64,000 nucleotides of DNA from Laccaria trichodermophora (GCA_018417955.1 JACTVC010000005.1:496001-560000); one strand, 5' to 3'. Shown: positions 34,183 to 47,080, numbered from the stretch's first letter. Notes: generated by a model not told the origin, from the letters alone. A program made the numbers and translations.

Positions 34183-37100
34183 CTATGAAATGACCCCTTT
34201 TGGTCCATCCGTTCTTCCATAAATCTGTGCTAAAAGGCCAAGAACACCACCGTCCTCTAAACCATCCTCATCCTCGTCACCACCATCTCCGTGGTGTTTG
34301 ACCTGCTTCCCTCCATCAACATATGACCCACCTAGGCCACTGCCAAGGCTCCCATCCTCGGCGACATCTTCGAGAGGTATATTTGACCCCTTGCCTGAAT
34401 GACTTGTCGTTGTCATCCTTACGCTTCCCTGTGAGTCCCCGAGAACGGTCGTTTGAGCTGTTGATAATCCGTCAAACACAGACGATGCGGAAGGGCCAGG
34501 CGTCAAGGTGGGAGGGCCCACATAGCTTGATCCAGGTGCCCTTCTCCTTGTCACCGCCGCATGCTGACTTCGTCGCAAAGCACGATCATAGTCCTGTCCT
34601 TCATTCGCCGGTGGGAGATCCGCCTTGCGTTCGCCACCGAAATGGACAGTCCCACTTAACTCGGTGGTGCCCCCAGCATAATAGGGGTGTCGACGCCGTC
34701 CAAGAGCGTACGGAAGGTGTCCGCTCAAGTCAGTGATCCTGCTCAGATAGAGTGACCCCGACGGATCAGTGGGGTTCCAGTTAGGATTAGCCGCCTACGT
34801 ATTGAAGTTCAGTAAATTTACGGAATGTAAAAAGCAAAATGTACCTTGAAATTTAGGAAGCTCTTCTCCATCTTTCCCTCATTAGAGACCATCCTTTCGT
34901 CGTTTGGCCTCGTTGGAGCACCGAACTATGTGTCAGGTCAGGCGTAATTATATCATTATTCGACGACCGACTTGCCTTGACGTTCCCGTGGCGTTCAAAG
35001 TTGAATTCTGCAAAGCTGCAAACATAGCCTCGTCCGTCAACATGGACGGAGAATTCCCGGAAAAAGTCGATGATTGCCGGCGCACATGCAGGAAGGGAGA
35101 ACCAGAGTACAAATGGCGTCAGGATTACGGAGAGAAGCTCCTGTACGAAAATTAAAACTTTCATAGCAAACAACTCCCCAAATTCTTGATGAACCTTTGT
35201 GAAGAGTAAGAATGATGGCAGGAGATAGCAAGAATAGACTTACCTTTTTGCTGTGGAGCTGACCATCCCATTCGTCTGGCATATAGTGGGTATACGTAAT
35301 GACTTCTTTCATCAACAGTTCGGGATCGAAAACCCGATTGTCTTCTGGAACCATACCTCTTGCGACGGTAAGTATTGCTCCAAAAACTCCAAGGTAAAAG
35401 AAGACCGTTCTATGAGGGGTAATCTCGAAATTGAGGAAAAGGTCAGGATCCAAGATAGTGGCAAGGAAGAGTACAGCAGCGAAGGAGCCCGCGATGAATG
35501 CGACGAACCTAAGCGATGATGTCAGTTAAGGAAATGCTCAAGACGAAAAGGCAATTTTACCGCATAATGAGCGTCATTTTCTCATTGGGAAATTGGCCAA
35601 TGTACATGCTGGCCAAAGGATAACTTTCATCCAGTCTCCTGGTGAAGAAATGAGGCAATTCGTTAAACTCGCGAAATTTCCACTGCGCAAAGGAGGTGTA
35701 ACGACGCCCCCCTATCGACGAAGGATCCTTGTGATATTGCTAGACCATAAGCAAAAGGCATGGTAAGAATCGGGTCATGATTCTACTAGAAATGCTCACC
35801 TCAAAATATCTAAAGAAGGAATACATCAAAAGATAGGGAACAATGAACGGTGCAAACATTGCATTTAAAATGCCCATGAATATGAACCGTCTCCTCAAGC
35901 TAGACTCTTCTCAGGATCGACCCGAAAAGAGAAGAAAAAACTGACCCTTCAATTAAAGCAACTCGATTCTTTGATTTTAGAAACACCTTCCTGACTTTTC
36001 CGTGCTGATCAAAGAGGTATTCCATGAGACAGAAGCGAAGATTCCACTCCAATGCCTGAGTCAACACTTTGCCTTTGCCCTCCTCTTCAGTCAAGAACTG
36101 CTTGAAGATGTAAGGCAAAGGTGTCCGAAGATCAAGTAGTTCTTTGTTGAAAAGAGCAATGAGGTAGTTTTCTTGCCGCATGATTCTGTTTGCAATATCG
36201 TGAGCATCCAACTTCGCCGTTGTTGTGTCATCATGGTTTCGAGAGCCTTTCGAAGAAATTGCAGTTAGGGGATTTTCTTCGCGGATGAGACCGATCCTTC
36301 GAACGATCTCCGACCAAGATATTGTTTGTATGTCGGCCTGGAGGAAGACACTAGTGAGCTGAAATGCCTAGGACTTGCCTAACCACGTTACACTCACGTC
36401 GGGTATCTTCAACAAGTAGGTGTAGAAATTGTACATGTCCACCAAGCGTGAAATGCCCATGACGAATGAGATTATTTGCCAAACATAAAATGCGGTGAAC
36501 AACAGAAAAAATAGGAGAGTAAATCCTGAAAATCTAATGATGCATGTGAGCATCTCGAAAAACTTGGGGGGAAGAGACTAACCTGGATACACATCGTTCT
36601 ACAATTACGTCGGAAAGCTGGGTGGACTTTTGGTGCTGTAATCGTGAATAGTCGATGCAACCGAGGAGGAACGTTGAAAAGCCGATAACAAAACCGACGG
36701 TCCTGTAACCACAAAATTGGAATTAACGTTATAATACTGGTAGATGGTGACTTACAATAGGTTGAGTCCCCTAGCCAAAGCAATGCTGTATATCCCCTTT
36801 CCTTCATAGTAAGAGTACACCTCTTGTAGAAATGCGTCGAGGTTGTATACATTGACCCAATTCCACAAGGCTCGTTCATAATTGTCGAGCCCGCGCACCA
36901 AGGGTCTCGAACGCGAGGAAACATTACTTGAAGTTTCGCTAAATTGTGGTAGAGACTGTGCTGTTGGGTCTGCGGCCGCCTTTCTATTCACCTCGGAAGG
37001 CCTTGCGGGGGGCGACACAGGAGGATGCAGTGATTTTGGAAGAGTGGACGGTGGCACTGCTCTTCCAGCCACAGAGTGTAACGGCTGAGCTCTCCTTACC

Positions 37101-37465
37101 CCAAAGTTAGATTCATGATCCCGAGTTCTTGAGGGTTTAGATGATGTAGCTCGTGGTGTGGTGGTCTCGACCTTAAAACTATGTGGAACCTCGTCGTCGT
37201 CAGAGCCTCGGTCGTGTATTGGATCTTCCCCATGGATGTTGGGATGGAGAACACGGAGTTCGGACGCTTCACCGTCCCACGCGACCCGTCGCTTTCCCCG
37301 CGCCTTGGCAGACCTTGCTACGCGACTTCGACCAGCCTCCAAGTCATCCTCCTCACCGTTGCTCCCTGCTTCGTTCTCCTGTTCCTCGAGAGGCTGATCG
37401 GCTCGTGTATAACCCTTGTACGTTCTACTCGTCGAATTGAGGACGTTCATGACAGTATGTGGCAT
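34183..37465 (-). CDS. ATG9: Autophagy-related protein 9 (ATG9)
   Basis: Multi-pass membrane protein; lipid scramblase of autophagosome formation. The head (from [11 protein letters not shown], 37465; alternative ATG 37450) is disordered and charged. The conserved core follows: [20 protein letters not shown] and [19 protein letters not shown], membrane segments ([19 protein letters not shown]), the cytosolic domain with [20 protein letters not shown] and [11 protein letters not shown], then [58 protein letters not shown], and [19 protein letters not shown]. The tail is long, Gly/Ser/Asp-rich, ending DGPKGVIS at 34183. Exons are separated by short introns; no break is seen. Confidence 0.92.
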
Positions 37466-37623
37466 CGAGACATGACTTATTATTGCTCTAACCCCGGGTG
37501 TAATTACGATTTTCTGTAACAGCCGCGTCACACTCACTACGAAGCTGTAGTCGAACTGAACTGTTCTTATATGGTACTTCTGAGATACATGTTACATTCT
37601 AAGCAAACATTTATTTATGTCCT

Positions 37624-40197
37624 TTATTGCCCCAGGGCAACCCCCATAACGCCCACAGCATTCAAAACGGCCTTGATACCAGACGCCGTTATGTCGGTGT
37701 CGGTGGCCACCCCCCATGCACTCCGTTTCTTACTCCCTTCTACCTCGTACAGCAGTTCCACGTACGACGCCGCAACTACCTCCGTACCTTCGCCAACTGA
37801 GTGTTCTGAGTATTCTCGGATACTCAGCTCGCCCTTGATAAGCTGGTGCACAGCAGCAAGGGCTGCGGACAAAGGACCGTTCCCTTCCCCCGTGAGCTTC
37901 ACCTTCTTGCCCGCGATTGTCAAGTCTCCGATAAACTGACGTCGATTTCCGTCATCGGCATGTACAAGTTTGAAATTTCCCAATTCAATCGGGACATCAT
38001 CGGAACCAAATCCGTATGTCTGTCGGAAGAGGTCTGTTAGGGCTTGTAAAGATATTTCACCTCCAGCATCCCTGGCAGATCGTTGGACCACCTCGAAGAA
38101 GGATGCTTGAAGGCGCCTGGGAAGTTCAAGCCCAAGCGAGTTCACGATCGCACTCGCGATGTCCGCTTGACCGGATTGCCCATTAAACCCGACACTTAGC
38201 TTCAGTTCCGGCAAGGCCTGATCTCCTATGGCACCATTGACAGCACTGAGCAACGCGCGTAGACCAGAACTAGCGATGTCTGAGTCGAGGCCAACACCCC
38301 ACCAGGACTGTGAGGATTTACGGTCACCATCAGGGATAACTTCGACGTAGGACGCAGCTTTGGCATCCTTGCCTTCCCCGACCGAATGTTCGATGTAATC
38401 ACGGATAGTGTAATCGATATCCAGGTGGGTGCGGAGTGCATCCAGCAGAGCTGAAAGAGGCCCATTTCCATCACCTCTAATCACACGATATACGCCATCA
38501 ATAGAAAGGGTGCCATCGAAGCGACGACGCTCATCGGGAGCGTCATCGCCAGAAAACTCTGCTGGGTCATCGCCACGCTCTGTTGAAATTCTAAAGTTAC
38601 GCAAGGCCAATCGACCTGCATACTTTGATCCGCCAAATTTGTAAGTCCTTCGGAACGCCGTTGTTATGTCGTCGACTGTCATCTCGCGTGCTTCCTTGTC
38701 CGCGATCGCTTGGACAACCTGGTAGAACAAAACTTGCATTTTGCGGGGCAAGTCGAGATGCAAATGCTGCTTGATGAGGAATGCGATTCCGCCCTTGCCT
38801 GATTGCGAATTAACCCGAATGACAGCTTCATAATCTTGTCCAAGATCAGCTGGGTCAATAGGGAGGTAAGGAATATTCCAGTATCGAGGCTCCCCTTGCG
38901 CTACAGCCTGAGCATGCCGGACCTTTTGAACCTCAAACCCTTTCTTGATAGCATCCTGATGCGAACCAGAGAAGGCGGTGAAGACGAGCTCTCCGGCATA
39001 TGGGTGGCGGGGGTGAACAGGAAGGTCATTACACTGCGTTACAACGTCGATGACGCTTTGGATGTCACTGAAGTCGAGGCCGGGATTAATTCCCTGAGAG
39101 TAGAAGTTAAGGGCAAGGTTCACGAGATCGACATTGCCAGTGCGCTCCCCATTGCCGAAGAAACAACCCTCGATGCGATCACCTCCAGCCAACATCCCTA
39201 ATTCAGCGGACGCGATTCCGGTCCCTTGCGTAATTGTAAGACCAAAATAATCAAATCGTGTAACATTCAAGAATACGCACCTCTGTCATTGTGGGGGTGC
39301 AAGCTGATAATAATTTTCTCCCGCTCCGAAATATTACGGCAGAAATTCTCGATCTACAAGAAAATCTTTACAACATGCTGAAGTCCAGTCGAACGAGAAC
39401 GTACTTGGTCTGCATAATGATTTGGCGGGGCGATCTCAACTGTGGAGGGGAGGTTGAAGATAATTCGATCATCTCCTGTGCCAGCCTTCCCCCATGCGGC
39501 CTTGACGGCCTCGCAAACTTCCAAGGCGTACTCCGGTTCAGTTTGGGTGAACGTTTCCGGGCTGTACTCATATTTGAAAACCGTTCCGTACTTGGCTGTG
39601 CATTCCTCCGTCAATTGACGAACGATTTTGGTGTGTTCGACCGCCAACTTGATTGTTTGTTCCTTCGAACTACGGAATACAACCTCACGGAAAGTGGGCG
39701 ATGTCGCATTATACATGTGGAGGATAGCATGCTTCGCGCCGGCCACGGAATCGATGGTACGGCGAATCAAGTCCTCACGAGCAGGAGTCAAGACCTAGCT
39801 CAACTTAAGTTGAATAGATAGGAAGAGGGCGGGAGGTCTGACCTGAATCCAAACATCATCTGGGACTTCATTGTTTGCGATGAGTCCACGAACAAATTGA
39901 AAGTCGGTTTCGCTCGCGGCGGGGTATGCCACTTCGATTTGCTTAACCCCGCACTTTACGAGTTGTCTGAAGAAAGTAGTCTTCTGTTCGACAGTCATGG
40001 GGTTTGCCAAAGCTTGATTTCCATCCCTGAGGTCTGTGGATAGCCAGATGGGAACATTGGTCAAAGAATTCGAAGGCCATTGACGGTCGTTGAGGACCAA
40101 AGGTGTGTACGGCTTGTACTTTTGAGAAGGATTTGCTCTGTAAAATGAATGAGGCAGAGGGATGACTGAAATAAAGGGCGACTAACAGCATCGGCAT
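37624..40197 (-). CDS. LEU4: 2-isopropylmalate synthase with tandem duplicated regulatory module
   Basis: First step of leucine synthesis: acetyl-CoA plus 2-ketoisovalerate. Start [16 protein letters not shown] at 40197; catalytic barrel motifs [31 protein letters not shown] and [29 protein letters not shown]. After the barrel the usual linker subdomain and LeuA regulatory domain are present (38227-38820: [17 protein letters not shown] ... [18 protein letters not shown] ... [19 protein letters not shown]), and then the same arrangement appears again (37648-38202: [17 protein letters not shown] ... [18 protein letters not shown] ... [19 protein letters not shown]). The protein is therefore about 780 residues against about 620 for yeast Leu4. 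The regulatory domain binds leucine, so feedback control may differ. Confidence 0.94.
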
Positions 40198-40320
40198 GGT
40201 CTGTGTTCAAGAAAACCAAGAACCATGGTAGGATGGTGAAAATTATAAGCGCATGTGATCCCATGAGTCAATGATTATTAGATTAGATCCAGATCTTTAT
40301 AGTAATTTCTTACAACTACC

Positions 40321-43076
40321 ATGACCTCCACTCTCATCCTACCCACAAACCAGACTCCTTTTCCCTACGCTGCCTGTGCCATAGCCGCGTACACTGGAAG
40401 TGCAACTATCGTGTTCGATGACGGGGCTTCGGGCCTTACTCTAACGGCCGATGCTACGAATCTCAGCGACGAAGCTGCCATTGTCCAGGTCCTAGCAACC
40501 CAAGGCGGTCTTGCCGAGGATAGCGAAAAGGTACGTGCACATCTTTCCTGTCAAATTAGCTTACGTATTTTTTAAATGGCAACAGTCACAAGCCTTCTTC
40601 GCTCAGGCCAAATCTGTGCTCACCCTAACCGCTATCGCGGATATTATTCTCGCTCTAGACTCACTAGACGATCACCTTGCCTTCCGCACGTTCCTTGTTG
40701 GACACAACATTTCGGCTGCTGACTGGATAGTATGGGGCTCACTGAAGGGTATTTGATTTATTTCGTCTTTATCTTGCTGTTGTCTGAGCAAACTCCTGCT
40801 TCAAGCAAACGTCAAAGCAGTTGGACTCTTGAAAAACAGCAATCATTGTCATGCCCTTCGGTGGTTTTCTCATCTTGAGTCTTTGAAATCCACGCAAACT
40901 GTCCTTTCCGACCTCAACAACGCCAAAGCCCACAAACTCCGGTCAAACAAGACGGCGGCCGGTTTTGCATTAGGACTTCAAGGCGCCATAGATGGGCATG
41001 TAGTCACTCGCTTCCCGCCTGAACCCAGTGGTTACCTGCACATTGGTCATGCAAAGGCTGCCATTCTAAATCAATATTTCGCTAAAATGTACCACGGAAA
41101 GTTAATTGTTCGATTTGATGACACCAATCCCTCAAAAGAACGGGTAAGCAGCCGTGATCTTATATTCCGAATTGCATTTGACCCATTGGCAGACCGAGTT
41201 TGAAGACACCATCCTTGAGGACTTACAGTTGATGGGTATTCACGGAGATGTGGTAACCCATACTTCAGATTATTTTGATCAGCTATACGAACTCGCGGTC
41301 AAATTAATAAGTTCGGGCCAAGCTTACGCTGACGACACCGAAAAAGAACAGGCAGGTGATCACTATAACTAATTTGCTCATTCACTTATATGATATGCAT
41401 ACTCCTAGATGCAACGCGAACGCTTTGACGGCATTGCGTCAAAGCATCGTGACGACAGCGTCCACGATAATTTATCTCGCTTCGAGGAAATGAAAGCTGG
41501 TACAACGGAGGGTGTACGGTGGTGTATCCGCGCCAAAATCAGCGTCGACAACCCAAACAAAGCGCTCCGCGATCCAGTGATCTACAGGTGTAACCTCTTG
41601 CCACACCATCGTACGGGGTGCGTCAAAATTTTTTTTTTGTTTTGTTTTGGAATGCATGCCTGAACGTGACTCACAGGGATAAATGGAAAATTTATCCAAC
41701 ATATGATTTCGCTTGCCCTATTGTCGATTCAACAGAAGGCGTCACGCACGCTCTCAGGACAAATGAGTACAGGGACAGAAACCCTCAATATCAATGGATG
41801 ATTGACGCCCTGAATCTCCGAAAGGTCAACATCTGGGACTTTAGGTAATACTGCGCTATTTCGCTTCTCTTCGACATTAGCTTACTCCGATTACAGCCGG
41901 CTGAATTTTGTCTACACCCTCCTCTCCAAACGCAAGCTCCATTGGTTTGTTGATAATAAGCATGTCAGCGGTTGGGATGATCCACGATTCCCTACCGTCC
42001 GCGGTAAGTTTCTCATATCCGAAGTCAGAGAACTGTCTAAAGGAAATCAAATTCAGGCATCCGGCGTCGTGGTATGACGGTCGAGGCCCTCACGCAGTTT
42101 ATGCTTTCGCAAGGTCCATCTCAAGCAGTCGTTTCGCTTGAATGGGACTCCATCTGGACGCTGAACAAGAAAATCATCGATCCCATTGCCCCTCGCCACT
42201 GGGCTATCGTAAAAAAAAACAGGTGCGCGCAACATTTCCAACTGTGGTGTGGTGTATTGAAAGATAGCGGCATAGTGTTCCAGTCACCATTCAAGGGGGA
42301 CCGCAGACCTCGGAAGTCAAATCGATCCCAAAGCACAAGAAAAATGCCGATGTTGGGGTCAAGAAGACCACGTATTCTTCAAGTATCTTGGTTGAACAGG
42401 AAGATGCAGCTTCTTTTGAAGATCAAGAGGAGGTAACTGTTGAAATCATCAGGAATGCGATCACGTCTAAGCCAGCCCTTAGATAACACTTATGGACTGG
42501 GGGAATGCAATCGTTCGGTCCAAGGTGGTGGACCCATCGGGACTCGTGACATCTATTGAAATGGAGCTCAACCTCGACGGCGATTTCCGGAAAACGAAGA
42601 AAAAGATCACTTGGCTCGCCAGTCCTACCCAGAACCATCCACTTCCAACGGTGTCGCTTGTCGACTTCGATTACATTATCACTAAGAAGAAACTCGAAGA
42701 AAATGACGACGTCGCGGACTTTGTGACACCATTGAGCGAATTCAAGGAGGAGGCCTGTGCGGACGCCAACGTGCTCGAACTGACCAAGGGCGAGATCATG
42801 CAATTCGAGAGAAAGGGATATTACGTCTTTGATCAGTCAGTGAATGGAGTATTGGAATTCTTCAAAATTCCGGATGGAAAGGCAGCTGGAATTGCGAGCA
42901 AGGCTAACATTGTTGCGGCAACACCACCAGTTGTCGACACCACCCCAGCGAAGCCCTCTTTCGAATCAAAGATGTACCGCATGGAGAAGATTTATGGAGA
43001 TGATGCGATACCCGAGGTTGAGACAAGGATGTATAAGATGCAGAGCATATACCATACTAGCCTAACATCATTGTGA
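40321..43076 (+). CDS. GUS1: Cytosolic glutamyl-tRNA synthetase
   Basis: Charges tRNA-Glu in the cytosol. From ATG 40321 there is a GST-like N-terminal domain ([18 protein letters not shown]), the class I catalytic core with [19 protein letters not shown] (HIGH), [30 protein letters not shown], the KMSKS-type [12 protein letters not shown], then [18 protein letters not shown], and the anticodon-binding beta barrels ([27 protein letters not shown]). It ends with two similar short motifs, [11 protein letters not shown] and MYKMQSIYH. About nine short introns. The start lies 123 bp from the LEU4 start on the other strand. Length and motif order match yeast GUS1 and the eukaryotic GluRS of the archaeal type. 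Confidence 0.94.
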
Positions 43077-43147
43077 ACGTGCGAAAATACAAACGAGTTC
43101 CCATTCACCAAAGTTCCTGGCGCTTTCCTTGACGCTCTCAACCTACC

Positions 43148-43856
43148 ATGGGCGCTTGTTGGGCTGACGAGTGTCTCAATGAAGCGAAATTCAAATGTTC
43201 TGGCTGCAAGACTGCTTGGTACTGGCAAGTTACTTTTCCCCACCTCAATTTTCATGCCTCACAATTTTGAATTGGCAGCCGACCTGAGTGTCAACATGCC
43301 GCATGGGCGACACACAAGAAAGAATGCAAGATCAACCGGATGATATTCGATATGGAGCAAAAGAAGGAAAAGGAAGCTGCTCAAAAGCCCATCGAGAAAC
43401 CTCGTAAAACTCATTGCACAGGATGCAACGTCAAGTACTCCAGAGATTATGGATCTGACCAAATTTGCCCTGATTGTGGTTACACAACTTGCGAGAGTTG
43501 CTCTTGCCATAACTCGCGAGGTAGGTTGACCAATGTACGCTTTACTGACCGCTGACGCACCGCAGGATCTTGCTATTGCCCCAATTCGAACTTTGGTTAT
43601 TCATACTGTGAACGTGGTACGTTCCATATTACTTTAACTAATTGCTGAAATAGTCCGTCCTGAATAATCAATATCAGAGCCGCAGTGGTATCATATGAGT
43701 TCGCGCACTGGTCGGATGTACAAGGGGGATTACCATCCTACTGATGTCTATGGCGTGGATCTGAAGGATCATATGGAAATATTTGAAGATGAGGCTAGGG
43801 CGTGCAATAATTGCGGAAAAGTCGTGAGATGCCTCAAGAAGGAGGTGGTGAGCTAG
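43148..43856 (+). CDS. MYND-type zinc-finger protein
   Basis: Starts MGACWADECLNEAKFKC and continues with the MYND Cys/His pattern C-x2-C ... CRPECQHAAWATHKKEC across the first intron. A second Cys-rich part follows (CTGCNVKYSRDYGSDQICPDC and CESCSCHNSRG, then CYCPNSNFGYSYC) and a last CNNCGKVVRC. MYND fingers bind proline-rich partner peptides. I take the stop at 43856 (KKEVVS), but another short exon may follow, because GTGAGC just before it could serve as a donor. The partner proteins and role are not recognisable. Confidence 0.72.
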
Positions 43857-43906
43857 GTCACTTGACTACAACTACGTATTTTTTGTCCAGATCTCTTTTG
43901 TGCTGA

Positions 43907-44583
43907 ATGGGTGTGTGCCACAAGTATTGGGTCAAGAAGCCTTCGATTTGATCTTTTGAACAGGACTTTCACTCTGGATTGTACCGTCAAACAAGGATGC
44001 ATCCACATTCAAGCGCATCATGACTTTGCGGCAGGAGCAGCCTCACTCGCCAACTTCCTATCCTCAATTTGCACCACATATCACATTGGGCTCGTTCTCC
44101 CATCTGAGCTTGTCCGAAATACGAGCCTCCATCCCCGTATCCCAACCTCCCCTCCAGATCAGATTTGACGACATCCAAGTCGGATTGCACTACTTTAGAT
44201 CGGTTTATATCTCAATCAAACTCACCCCCGAGCTAATCGTTTTGCACGATCAAGTCCATTCATCGCTCGGCGTTGAGCCTCGAACTCCCGCATATCCACA
44301 TCTCTCCTTGTGTTACATCGATGACAAGGATGCAGAGGAAGGAGAGCGGGAGAAATTCGCGAGAGATACCCACGACTCTGGCTACATCAGATACGAGCCT
44401 TCGGATGGTAGCTTGAGCATACGTTCTAGTTCATCCAGTGAGGAGGATTGGATTACTGAATTCACTTCTTCCGAAATATGGATAGCGCAATGTGATGGAC
44501 CTGTAGCAGAATGGTCAGTGAAAGAGAAGATACCTCTAACATTAACTATCGGGCTTGGGGGAGCAAATCGGAGGTTTTTATAA
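43907..44583 (+). CDS. CPD1: 2',3'-cyclic phosphodiesterase (CPDase), 2H phosphoesterase family
   Basis: The first exon has only four coding bases, ATGG (43907-43910). A 53-bp intron (43911-43963) leads to the second exon, giving MGLSLWIVPSNKDASTFKRI, the typical start. The two family motifs H-x-T/S are seen: FAPHITLGSF and YPHLSLCYI. Such enzymes open ADP-ribose cyclic phosphate left over from tRNA splicing, and other 2',3'-cyclic nucleotides. The protein is about 208 residues. The tail carries a Ser-rich insert (SIRSSSSSEEDW). Without the tiny first exon the reading frame has no start near the conserved N terminus. Confidence 0.85.
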
Positions 44584-44670
44584 TACTACAGTGAATAGCT
44601 ACAAACGAAATTGTGTGGTCATTTAGAGTTGCTTTTGGAATACAAAGTTCAGAATGTAGAGTCAGGTCAC

Positions 44671-46532
44671 CTAAACGCTCACTGAATTTTCAGATGGTGC
44701 CTTTTTTAGACTAACCCAACTTCCACCACCATCGTCGCCTTCAGTGTCGGGCTCTGAGTTTGTTTCAAACACACTCGCAGATTCAGCGTTATCGTCAGAT
44801 AAATGGGGATCTCCCGTGTCCTGGGGTTTAACTTCAGGCACTGACGTATCAACGGTCGGCAGTTGGAAGGGTTGGACAGGCAAAAGACGGTTTCGAATTG
44901 AGATGAGGAAATGTGGAAGGCTTAAAAGACCATCGAGGAGGAGAGAGGGCAGATGGGAGGCTATGCGATATGTGTATGCTAAAAGGGTGTCATTTATTGT
45001 CTATGCAGCTTGTTGGATAACGTACCACCTGCACCAACAGAGAAGTTCTCGCCACGGATCCAATTCCGCACCCGGCCGAGTCCAATTTCAAAGCCCAATA
45101 AAGTTGGGCCAAAACGGCCACCACTTACCACTCCTATGATACTGGACACAAAGATGGGGAGGTCCGCAGGTTTACGCAACGGGACGCCATATCGGTTTCT
45201 ATTCTTGAACGATGACTTTACTACCTCCCACTGTGTCCTCGGACGAGACGTCTCCTGCAAAATAGATGCAAAAGCAGGTCCATAAGTTATTTTTTCGGAA
45301 GCAGTCCAGTGTTCCATCGATTTGTACACGCCTTCTGGGGATGGAGGACTTGAAAATGTGCCAATGTTAAAAGCACCAACGTCAACGACGACCACTTTGA
45401 TGTTCTTCATAGATTGGGTTTTATCTGTCATTGCTGAAATATTGATCTCTCTTCGGAGAATCTCAATTCCTCTCAAAGTGCTGGCGGCACTCATGGCCTG
45501 AACAGAAGCAAATGGCAGCCCGACACGTGCATCGATGGTGGGTAGGCAGACAATAATCGTTTTCTTGCCTTTGTCGCGGCTGCGAGCTGGTGCTGTGCGG
45601 AGGAGAGGCAGAAGGGCCTGTATAGTTTGCAATGGAGTGATGTGTGTCGCGGTGAGGTAGGGCAGATAAGCATCGCGCAATGAAATGTGTTCAAAGGGTG
45701 CGTGGATAGGTTGTGTGGCGGTGGAGAGCGTGAGGAGAGAAATGACGGAGTGAATGTATGGGAGGGTCGAGGGTAATGAATAGGGGTCCCCAGCAGACGT
45801 AATGGGAAAGCGGCGGGACAGGGTAGACGAAAGAGAGCGAAGAAATACTGGAACGCTTTCTGGCTACACTTGAAGATGAGATATGGCCGCTCGGAGAATA
45901 AGTAACCCTACCTCGTGGGGGTCAAGCACAAGTGCCTTGACATAGCCCTTGCATTGGTGCTCAAGCGTCTCGACAGCTTCAACGGTGGCCACACTGGCAA
46001 TGACTATAAAACCTTTCCGCTCAAGATCGAGGATAAGAGGCAAGGCATAGGGGGAATCGCCGCCAAGAATTACTAGGAGATGGTGAGATAAGGAAGCATG
46101 GAAGTGAAAAGACGTACCGACAACCTGCTTTCGCTCCGACGTTGGGAGATTTTTGTGATTGTACCTACGTCCGACCCTCGTAGATGCTGTATTGTGATAT
46201 CCAGCCAAAAAGCCAGCACCTAGGACGCCGAGAACAAGGCCAGACGCCTTCCATGGATGGTTACTGACCCAACCCAATGAGCGAGTGATACAAGAGGAAG
46301 GCACAGGCTCTGGCACGAGTGGAGGAGGAGGGGGAACTTGAAAGTCTCCTAGAGTAGGAACATGGACATCAGGAAAGGCAGGCATGCCAGGACCATAGCG
46401 CGAGATGTCGACCCAGAGACGGTTGACTGCCTCGTGAACGTTGGGCAAGCCATTAGTAACAACGGAGAGAGAAGAGAAGAAATATTCTTCAACAACATCC
46501 AAGTATTCTTCAATCGCTTCCACACTAGCCAT
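44671..46532 (-). CDS. DUF1776 family protein (SDR-like, membrane anchored)
   Basis: Starts at ATG 46532 (MASVEAIEEYLDVVEEYFF). A hydrophobic stretch, ASGLVLGVLGAGFLAGY, is a likely membrane anchor near residue 110. The middle part has a Rossmann-like strand order (VVILGGDSPYALPLILDLE, GFIVIASVATVEAVE, KTIIVCLPTIDARVGLPFA, KVVVVDVGAFNIG), like the fungal DUF1776 family, which is related to SDRs but lacks the standard catalytic motif. The tail is acidic. Function is not established. The gene lies just after the duplicated tRNA-like repeats and shares the strand with the ATP2-tail chimera. Confidence 0.75.
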
Positions 46533-46596
46533 CTTGGTGATACAAAACAAAGGAGTCACACAGATGAGACTATAAAAAACAGAAGGAAACAACTTT

Positions 46597-46670
46597 CGAC
46601 ACCAGCAGGACTTGAGCTTGAACCTGCGCCCTCGAAGAGGTCGCTTTAACCACTCAGCTATAGCGCCCTC
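46597..46670 (-). repeat. tRNA-like remnant, copy 1
   Basis: On the minus strand an A-box (TAGCTGAGTGG) and a B-box-like GGTTCAAG are present. The 3' end reads like a tRNA-Ser end (CCTGCTGGTGTCG). But the acceptor halves (GGGCGCT against TGGTGTC) do not pair, the anticodon arm is missing, and the T-loop has a six-base duplication (CAAGCTCAAG). It is a degenerate or chimeric tRNA-like element, not a working tRNA. Confidence 0.6.
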
Positions 46671-46710
46671 GGACTTTGAATAGATAGTCTCTCCATATTA
46701 TGCTCTACCC
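46642..46710. repeat. Direct repeat unit 1, tRNA-like head plus flank
   Basis: Holds the tRNA-like head (CGCTTTAACCAC) and flanking AT-rich sequence ending in CTCTCCATATTATGCTCT. The same order recurs at 46829-46903, with a partial copy at 48290-48327. Confidence 0.75.
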
Positions 46711-46828
46711 CTACCTTGGGCAGAACTTTTTGGTGTATATACAAAGACGCAGCTTTCCGACTCCAACAGAACATGTTGGAGTGGATTACAAGATATGGTT
46801 TTTTTCTTGAAACAGATTCCTAATCTGT

Positions 46829-46903
46829 CGCTTTAACCACCTAGCTATAGCACCCTTGTATCTTTGATTGGATAATCTCTCCATATTACTTATGCTCTCC
46901 CCC
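46829..46903. repeat. Direct repeat unit 2
   Basis: Similar to 46642-46710 with point changes (ACTCAG/ACCTAG, GCGCCC/GCACCC, one small insertion). The tRNA-like head continues on the minus strand into an intact anticodon-like stem-loop (ACAGA-TTAGGAA-TCTGT), after which the T-arm is lost. Confidence 0.75.
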
Positions 46904-47080
46904 CTGTGACCTTGGCCGGTCAAAGACTCAAAAAACAGAACTTCGTCACCTCATCGTTTTGTCTGTGATGGAGAAAAGCGGAAACATGTTGGATTAGGCT
47001 CAGGAGACCCTGTCCTAAATTTTGTGGCAAGAGGTTTTGTGGAAGGGTTCAAACTAAAAAAGGTGCCGACCGAGGGTGCC

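Noticed and set aside
40460..40760. Separate small gene before the GluRS catalytic core
   Set aside because: The segment joins by short introns to the HIGH-containing exon and matches the GST-like N-terminal domain of eukaryotic GluRS.
46597..46670. Functional tRNA-Ser gene
   Set aside because: The acceptor halves do not pair, the anticodon arm is missing and the T-loop is enlarged; I call it a remnant.
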